Shown one piece after another: positions 59,248 through 64,000 of a DNA stretch of 64,000 bases. The stretch covers positions 1 to 64,000 of the forward strand of contig JAEZFP010000028.1 in NCBI GenBank assembly GCA_023417475.1. The letters run 5' to 3'. The DNA is from Bacillota bacterium (GTDB lineage: Bacteria; Bacillota; UBA4882; UBA8346). The translations under genes and the position numbers were made by a program. Position 1 is the first letter of the stretch, and every line of letters begins with the position of its first letter. The notes under the pieces were generated by a model that saw nothing but the letters and a program-made list of their open reading frames with translations, had not been told where the DNA came from and did not search any database.

Positions 59248-60301
59248 ACGTCTGTGCCAATTGTTTTTGCTCGCGGCCTGTTGCCTCGCCTTCGCCAGCG
59301 GTTGTTCGTGGTGGCAGGCGCTAACCGGCGGACGGCTGAAAGGGTATCGTCCCGTCCGGATCGGTTTGGCCATGGCGACGCTCCAAGAGGAACGCTGGCG
59401 GCGCGACCGCGACGATTTCGCCATGCGCGCCAAGCAACTCGGCGCGGAGCTGATCGTCCAAAACGCCAACAACGACCAGCAGGAACAGTACCAACAAGTC
59501 GAATATTTGCTCAGCCGCAAAATCGACGTGTTGGTGATTGTGCCGCACGATCTGAACCAAGCGGCGGCCTCCGCCGAACTGGCCCGGCGCGCCGGCGTGA
59601 AGGTGCTCTCCTATGACCGCCTGATTCGCAACGCCCGTCTCGATCTGTACATCTCGTTCGACAATGTCAAAGTGGGTGAATTGATGGCCGAGTATCTGGT
59701 CAACCGGGTTCCCGACGGCAACTACGTGATTATCAACGGCGCGCCGACCGATAATAACTGCTACATGTTTAACCAGGGTTACAAAAACGTCCTGGCCAAC
59801 CCGATCCGCGAGAAACGGATCAAGATCGTCTTTGAGGCCTGGGCCGACGACTGGAAGCCCGAAATCGCCTATCAATATATGCAAAGCCTCTTGACTCAAG
59901 GCAAAAAATTCAATGCCGTCATCGCCGCCAACGACAGCTTGGCCAGCGCCGTCATTGAAGCGCTCTCCGAGTGGCGGTTGGCGGGCCGGATCGCCGTCGC
60001 CGGGCATGACGCCGACCTCTCCGGCTGCCAACGGATTGTCGAGGGCACCCAACTGATAACCGTCTATAAGCCCATTCGCAAACTGGCTTACCGCGCCGCC
60101 GACCTCGCCGTCGCCTGCGCCACCGGCAAACCGTTTAAAACCAATCACGCCCCGACCTTCAACGGCAAACATTTTGTCCCGTCCGAGATCATTACCCCCC
60201 TACCCATCGACAAGGACAACATGGATCTGGTGATCCAAGACGGCTTCCACCGCCAGGACGAAATTTACGTAAACCTGCCGACCCCGCGAAGGTTTCGGTG
60301 A
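59240..60301 (+). CDS. XylF-like sugar-binding lipoprotein in the sensing operon
   Basis: The 353-residue protein has a lipoprotein signal (LLAACCLAFASGC, Cys acceptor at residue 22) and a binding-protein fold: RIGLAMATLQEERWRRDRDD, DVLVIVPHDLNQ, LSYDRLIRNARLDLYISFDN, NGAPTDNNCYMFNQG, VAGHDADLSGCQRIVEGTQ. This is a close paralogue of the XylF at 60867, with shared patches such as (A/V)GHDADL and the YISFDN strand. It overlaps yesN and ends before a 565-base gap, so it is controlled with the sensing genes rather than with the ABC transporter. It may deliver xylose to the sensor or set its sensitivity. Confidence 0.9.
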   Translation: MNKRLCQLFLLAACCLAFASGCSWWQALTGGRLKGYRPVRIGLAMATLQEERWRRDRDDFAMRAKQLGAELIVQNANNDQQEQYQQVEYLLSRKIDVLVIVPHDLNQAAASAELARRAGVKVLSYDRLIRNARLDLYISFDNVKVGELMAEYLVNRVPDGNYVIINGAPTDNNCYMFNQGYKNVLANPIREKRIKIVFEAWADDWKPEIAYQYMQSLLTQGKKFNAVIAANDSLASAVIEALSEWRLAGRIAVAGHDADLSGCQRIVEGTQLITVYKPIRKLAYRAADLAVACATGKPFKTNHAPTFNGKHFVPSEIITPLPIDKDNMDLVIQDGFHRQDEIYVNLPTPRRFR

Positions 60302-60455
60302 AAACCAGATCCATTGCCCTTTAAAAGGGTAACCACCATCCTTGGTCGCCTATTTGACCAGTTACAAATCTAACCTCCGAACCCTAGCCCCATCATCAGT
60401 CACTCGCCCGGAACGATCGGCCTAACCTTCACCATAATTGAGGCCGAGGGGCACC

Positions 60456-60624
60456 TTGCCGGATTGCTTGTCTTCTTGAGTAGGCATTCGCGTCGTCAAA
60501 CGGGGAGCAGTACAAGGAGCGCCCGAACGAGGACTGGAAGCGTACTGGATGTACGCTGAAGCCCGGAGTGACCAAGCGACGCAGTAATGCGCCCCGTTTC
60601 ACGGCGCAACAAGCAATCCGGCAA
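60456..60624. repeat. Nested fold-back element upstream of xylF
   Basis: Three nested pairs: TTGCCGGATTGCTTGT (60456-60471) with its exact complement (60609-60624); AAACGGGG (60498) with CCCCGTTT (60592); and AGCGTAC (60539) with GTACGCT (60551) around the loop TGGAT. The arms between are partly alike, so the 169-bp segment could fold into one long imperfect hairpin. Confidence 0.7.
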
Positions 60625-60718
60625 AGCCTTCCCCCTTCCCAACCCATACCTCCAACCCCCATTCTCGACTCCACTAGCACATCCTCGACCGCAAAAAAAT
60701 CCTACCCGGCGCCAATGT

Positions 60719-60752
60719 TACAAATTTGTATCCAACCGATCACAAATATTTG
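60719..60752 (+). promoter_or_regulatory. Candidate activator sites for xylFGH
   Basis: TACAAATTTGTA (60719-60730, perfect palindrome) and CAAATATTTG (60743-60752, perfect palindrome) lie 23 bases apart; both can be read as T-ACAAAT-TTG. A third GTTACAAAT stands near 60361. They are 50-80 bases before the TACGAT -10-like site, the usual place for an AraC-type activator. Confidence 0.5.
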
Positions 60753-60866
60753 ACCGACCATGACAACACCCTCCAGGGACGAAAACCCCCGCCCGTGATA
60801 CGATGGAATCATGCGCCGGCCACTCGCGCCGGTCCAAAATCCGAAACCCATAGAGGAGGAGTCGTG

Positions 60867-61895
60867 GTGAAAAAACTATTTGTACTCGGTTTGCTGTGCC
60901 TGATCGCCGTTTCCAGCGTTGCTTTCGCCGCCCCGAAAATTAAGATCGGTCTCTCGATGGACACCCTGAAAGAGGAACGTTGGCAAAAAGACCGGGATAT
61001 CTTCATCGCCGAAGCCAAAAAACTCGGCGCCGAAGTATTGGTCCAATCGGCCAATGGCGATGACGCCCTTCAGGTCTCCCAATCCGAGAACCTGCTTTCC
61101 CAAGGCGTCAACGTGCTCGTCGTGATCCCGCACAACGCCGAAGCCTGCGCCACCATCGTGGAATCGGCCAAAAAATCCAAAGTTCCGGTCATCGCTTATG
61201 ACCGCCTGATCAAAAATTGCAACCTCGACCTTTACATCTCGTTTGACAATGAAAAGGTCGGGTTCCTCCAAGCCAGTTACATCACCAAGTTAAAACCGAC
61301 CGGAACCTATGTCTACATCGGCGGCGCGCCGACCGACAACAACGCCTACATGTTTAAAGCGGGCGCCATGAAAGTGCTTGATCCGCTGGTCAAAGCCGGC
61401 AAGATCAAAATCGCTTACGACCAGTTCTCCAACGACTGGAAACCGGAAGTGGCCCAAAGCAACATGGAAAACGCGCTGACCAAGTTGAACAACAAAGTGG
61501 ACGCGGTAGTCGCCGCCAATGACGGCACCGCCGGCGGCGTAATCCAAGCGTTAATGGAACAAAAACTCGCCGGAAAAGTTCCCGTATCCGGTCAGGACGC
61601 CGATTTGGCCGCCTGCCAACGGATTGTCGAAGGCACCCAGTCCATGACCGTTTATAAACCGATCAAAGTGATCGCCGTCGCTTCGGCCCAAGCCGCAGTC
61701 GCCTTGGCGCAAGGGAAAAAAGTCAAAGCCGGCAAAACCGTGAACAACGGCAAGATTAATGTTCCGTTCCAAGCGTTGGAGCCGATCTCGGTCAACAAGG
61801 CCAACATGTATCAAGTCATCGTCAAAGACGGCTTCCACAAACTCGAAGATATCTACCGCAACATTCCGAAACAAAATTGGCCGGCCCAGAAATAA
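60867..61895 (+). CDS. xylF: D-xylose ABC transporter substrate-binding protein
   Basis: The 342-residue exported protein starts at a GTG (MKKLFVLGLLCLIAV), seven bases after AGGAGG. The signal peptide ends SSVAFAAP, then the binding fold: KIGLSMDTLKEERWQKDRD, LVVIPHNAEACATIVE, AYDRLIKNCNLDLYISFDN, GGAPTDNNAYMFKAGA, VSGQDADLAACQRIVEGTQ. These match XylF of Thermoanaerobacter and E. coli. It precedes xylG by 95 bases with a hairpin between them, which often lets the binding protein be made in excess. Paralogue of the lipoprotein at 59240. Confidence 0.95.
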   Translation: MKKLFVLGLLCLIAVSSVAFAAPKIKIGLSMDTLKEERWQKDRDIFIAEAKKLGAEVLVQSANGDDALQVSQSENLLSQGVNVLVVIPHNAEACATIVESAKKSKVPVIAYDRLIKNCNLDLYISFDNEKVGFLQASYITKLKPTGTYVYIGGAPTDNNAYMFKAGAMKVLDPLVKAGKIKIAYDQFSNDWKPEVAQSNMENALTKLNNKVDAVVAANDGTAGGVIQALMEQKLAGKVPVSGQDADLAACQRIVEGTQSMTVYKPIKVIAVASAQAAVALAQGKKVKAGKTVNNGKINVPFQALEPISVNKANMYQVIVKDGFHKLEDIYRNIPKQNWPAQK

Positions 61896-61909
61896 CCGGC
61901 GTGACGCGG

Positions 61910-61933
61910 GAAGAGGGAGCAACCTCCCTCTTC
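61910..61933 (+). terminator. Intercistronic hairpin between xylF and xylG
   Basis: GAAGAGGGAG and CTCCCTCTTC form a 10-bp stem around a CAAC loop. No T-run follows, so it more likely stabilises xylF mRNA or thins out xylG transcripts. Confidence 0.75.
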
Positions 61934-61990
61934 TCCTATATTCAAGCGGTCAACATCGCCAAAAGCAATCCCTAGAGAGGAGGAACCCTG

Positions 61991-63508
61991 GTGGAGCAGT
62001 ATGTTTTGGAAATGCGCCAGATCACCAAAGATTTTCCAGGGGTGCGCGCCCTCAAAAACGTCAGCTTTCAAGTGACACCCGGCGAGATTCACGCCCTCTG
62101 CGGCGAAAATGGCGCCGGCAAGTCCACTTTAATGAAGATTCTCAGCGGCGTTTATCCGTACGGGACCTATAGCGGGGAAATTTTGATCAACGGAGCGCCC
62201 CAATGCTTTCATACCATTAAAGACTCCGAAGCGGCCGGAGTGGCCATCATCAACCAGGAACTATCGGTCATTAAACAATTAAACATCGGCGAAAACATTT
62301 TCCTCGGCAACGAGCCGCAGCGCTACGGAGTCATTGATTGGCCCAAACTTTACTTCGAAACCGCCAAATGGCTCAATGAGGTCGGTTTAAAACTGGGTCC
62401 CGAGACCAAAGTCGCCAATCTCGGCGTCGGCCAGCAACAACTGGTGGAGATCGCCAAGGCCCTCTCCAAACAGGCCCGGATCCTGATCCTCGACGAACCG
62501 ACCGCCGCCTTGACCGAAAACGAAGTGGAAACACTGATGGGAATCCTGCGCCGGTTGCGCGCAAGCGGCGTAACCTGCATTTACATATCGCATAAAATCG
62601 CGGAGATCTTTGAGATCGCCGACACCATCACCATCCTCCGGGACGGCGCGGCCATTGTCACCAAACCGGTGGCGCACACCTCCGAAAACGAGATCATCGC
62701 CACCATGGTCGGCCGGGAGCTCTCGGACCGTTTTCCCCGGATCGAACATCAATGCGGGGACGTGGTGTTGGAGGTCCGCGACTTCCAAGTCTTTGATCCC
62801 GACAATCCCCAACGGCAGCTCGTCTACGACGCGGCCTTTACCGTCCGGCGCGGCGAGATTTTGGGCATTGCCGGCCTGATGGGCGCCGGCCGCACCGAGT
62901 TGGTCAGCAGCCTCTTCGGCGGATTCCCGGGGCGGCATCACGGCCGGGTGACCATCAACGGGCAACCGGTCACGATCCAGTCGCCGGGGGACGCCATCGC
63001 CCATGGTTTGGCTTTGGTCACCGAGGACCGGAAACGCCTGGGATTGGTGCTGGAGCAAGATGTGAAAAAAAACCTCACCTTGGCCTGTTTGGATGAACTC
63101 TGCACCCATCAGATGATCAACTTCAACGAGGAGATCAAGCAGAGTCAGGCGCAGGCGGCCGCGCTCAAGATCAAAACGCCGACCCTGGAGACCCGGGTCA
63201 ACAACCTAAGCGGCGGCAACCAGCAAAAAGTGGTTCTCGGCAAATGGCTGCTGACCCAACCGCAGATCCTGATCCTCGACGAACCGACCCGCGGCATCGA
63301 CGTCGGCGCCAAGTTTGAGATCTACAATATTATGAATACCCTGAAATCCAACGGCGTTGCGATTATCATGGTCTCTTCAGAGCTTCCGGAGATTCTCGGA
63401 ATGAGCGACCGGATCCTGGTCATGCATGAAGGGCGGATTCGCGGCGAATTTTCATACCAAGAGGCCGATCAGGAGAAGATCATGATGGCCGCGACAGGAG
63501 GGAATTAA
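61991..63508 (+). CDS. xylG: D-xylose ABC transporter ATP-binding protein
   Basis: The 505-residue protein is a fused double ATPase of the sugar (CUT2) type. First half: CGENGAGKSTLMKILSG, LGVGQQQLVEIAKAL, ILILDEPTAALTENE. Second half: GLMGAGRTELVSSLFGG (degenerate Walker A), LSGGNQQKVVLGKWL, ILILDEPTRGIDVG. Both halves are complete, with the usual weak site in the second. GTG start with GAGGAGG seven bases upstream. It energises XylH and follows xylF. The stop is immediately followed by the xylH start. Confidence 0.96.
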   Translation: MEQYVLEMRQITKDFPGVRALKNVSFQVTPGEIHALCGENGAGKSTLMKILSGVYPYGTYSGEILINGAPQCFHTIKDSEAAGVAIINQELSVIKQLNIGENIFLGNEPQRYGVIDWPKLYFETAKWLNEVGLKLGPETKVANLGVGQQQLVEIAKALSKQARILILDEPTAALTENEVETLMGILRRLRASGVTCIYISHKIAEIFEIADTITILRDGAAIVTKPVAHTSENEIIATMVGRELSDRFPRIEHQCGDVVLEVRDFQVFDPDNPQRQLVYDAAFTVRRGEILGIAGLMGAGRTELVSSLFGGFPGRHHGRVTINGQPVTIQSPGDAIAHGLALVTEDRKRLGLVLEQDVKKNLTLACLDELCTHQMINFNEEIKQSQAQAAALKIKTPTLETRVNNLSGGNQQKVVLGKWLLTQPQILILDEPTRGIDVGAKFEIYNIMNTLKSNGVAIIMVSSELPEILGMSDRILVMHEGRIRGEFSYQEADQEKIMMAATGGN

Positions 63509-64000
63509 ATGACCATCCACAGCGAAACCCCGCTTGCGCCGGAACAAAGCCTTTGGCGGCGGTTGTCCCTGAAATTCGACATTCGTTCTTATACTATGAT
63601 CATTGCTTTGGCGGCGATCTGGATCATCTTTTCAATCCTGACCGAAGGCCAGTTTCTCACCCCCCGGAACATCTCCAACCTGTCGCGCCAGATGTCGATC
63701 ACGGCGGTGCTGGCCATCGGAATGGTGATGGTGATCGTGGCGACGCATATCGACCTGTCGGTCGGCGCCATCCTCGGGTTGACCGGAGGGATCGCCGCCG
63801 TGTTGCAGGTCTGGTTCCATTGGGATACCCCGTGGGCGATCGCGGTCGCGTTGGGTTTGGGCGCGCTGATCGGCGCTTGGCACGGCTATTGGGTCGCTTA
63901 CCAGAAGGTGCCGGCGTTCATCGTCACCCTGGCCGGCTACATGGCCTATCGCGGCATCCTGCTGGGTGTGCTCAAAGGGCTGACGGTCGCGCCGATGTTC
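63509..64000 (+). CDS. xylH: D-xylose ABC transporter permease (partial, runs off window)
   Basis: Only the first 164 codons are in the window. ATG follows directly after the xylG stop, with AGGAGG nine bases upstream. The product begins MTIHSETPLAPEQSLWRRL, then hydrophobic segments (MIIALAAIWIIFSIL, ITAVLAIGMVMVIVATHIDLSVGAILGLTGGIAA, AIAVALGLGALIGAWHGYWV), and the FIVTLAGYMAYRGILLG motif of the CUT2/XylH permease. Its end and any downstream genes are not seen. Confidence 0.93.
   Translation, partial: MTIHSETPLAPEQSLWRRLSLKFDIRSYTMIIALAAIWIIFSILTEGQFLTPRNISNLSRQMSITAVLAIGMVMVIVATHIDLSVGAILGLTGGIAAVLQVWFHWDTPWAIAVALGLGALIGAWHGYWVAYQKVPAFIVTLAGYMAYRGILLGVLKGLTVAPMF

Larger units (their letters stand above)
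60302..60866 (+). other. Long gap before xylF with fold-back element and activator sites
   Basis: The 565 bases hold no gene. The fold-back element (60456-60624) and the candidate activator sites (60719-60752) are listed separately. TACGAT at 60799-60804 is a possible -10 with no -35 at 17 bases, as expected for an activated promoter, and AGGAGG at 60854-60859 is the ribosome site. Confidence 0.5.

Noticed and set aside
60429..60680. Open frame across the fold-back element
   Set aside because: It lies on a palindromic element and has no ribosome site or family; palindromes keep frames open.

Overview
The window looks like chromosomal DNA of a moderately GC-rich (by eye a little over 50% G+C), probably anaerobic and saccharolytic member of the Bacillota/Firmicutes-type bacteria. 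The inference rests on the minus-strand block ftsE-ftsX-murein hydrolase-ctpA-polysaccharide deacetylase-uvrB-uvrA, a Bacillus-type SOS box upstream of uvrB, an NfnAB-type transhydrogenase pair, a SleB-like LysM hydrolase, a DacF-type carboxypeptidase, and a YesM/YesN-type sugar-sensing system with a ROK xylose regulator. I cannot name genus or species. No rRNA, tRNA, CRISPR array, prophage or insertion sequence was recognised.

Layout. 0.2-5.8 kb: a Cof phosphatase, then two tandem copies of a two-gene module of unknown secreted proteins, then another small secreted protein, all on the minus strand. 5.9-8.5 kb: an orphan HisA of the eukaryotic (HIS6) type and uvrC. 8.9-13.9 kb: a BASS-type transporter, an orphan seven-helix histidine kinase, and a TetR regulator divergent from two flavodoxin-fold genes with two operator-like palindromes between them. 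13.9-18.8 kb: uvrBA behind a LexA-like box. 19.1-25.1 kb: the cell-wall/division block. 25.4-31.7 kb: small membrane protein, KDPG aldolase, zinc-ribbon protein, SPFH protein, two small unknown genes, a histidine phosphatase and an unknown repeat-like protein. 32.3-42.5 kb: a soluble chemoreceptor, murI, cheD, rmuC, a class A PBP, a response regulator with an HDOD domain, and a LysM/SleB hydrolase. 42.8-50.5 kb: a CAT-like acetyltransferase, lepB, nfnAB, a holin-like protein, a DUF72 protein, dacF, a tiny Cys/Lys-rich membrane protein and an RQC-domain protein.

50.7-64 kb is a D-xylose locus on the plus strand: xylR (ROK), xylB, a divergent xylA, a membrane-anchored sugar-binding protein overlapping a LytS/YesM-type kinase, a YesN-type regulator overlapping a second XylF-like lipoprotein, then xylF, xylG and the start of xylH, which runs off the window. 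The likely logic is that the binding protein and kinase sense sugar outside the cell, the regulator activates xylFGH, and XylA and XylB feed xylose into the pentose phosphate pathway.

The most unusual feature outside the genes is a family of 21-bp-periodic, CCGGAA/TTCCGG-rich arrays in three separate intergenic regions (20.6, 42.6 and 54.7 kb). They keep their phase over 10 to 15 units with no visible insertion or deletion, and one carries a 105-bp (5 x 21) higher-order duplication. Two fold-back elements of about 170 bp (38.9-39.1 and 60.5-60.6 kb) and a structured leader before the chemoreceptor gene are further non-coding candidates.
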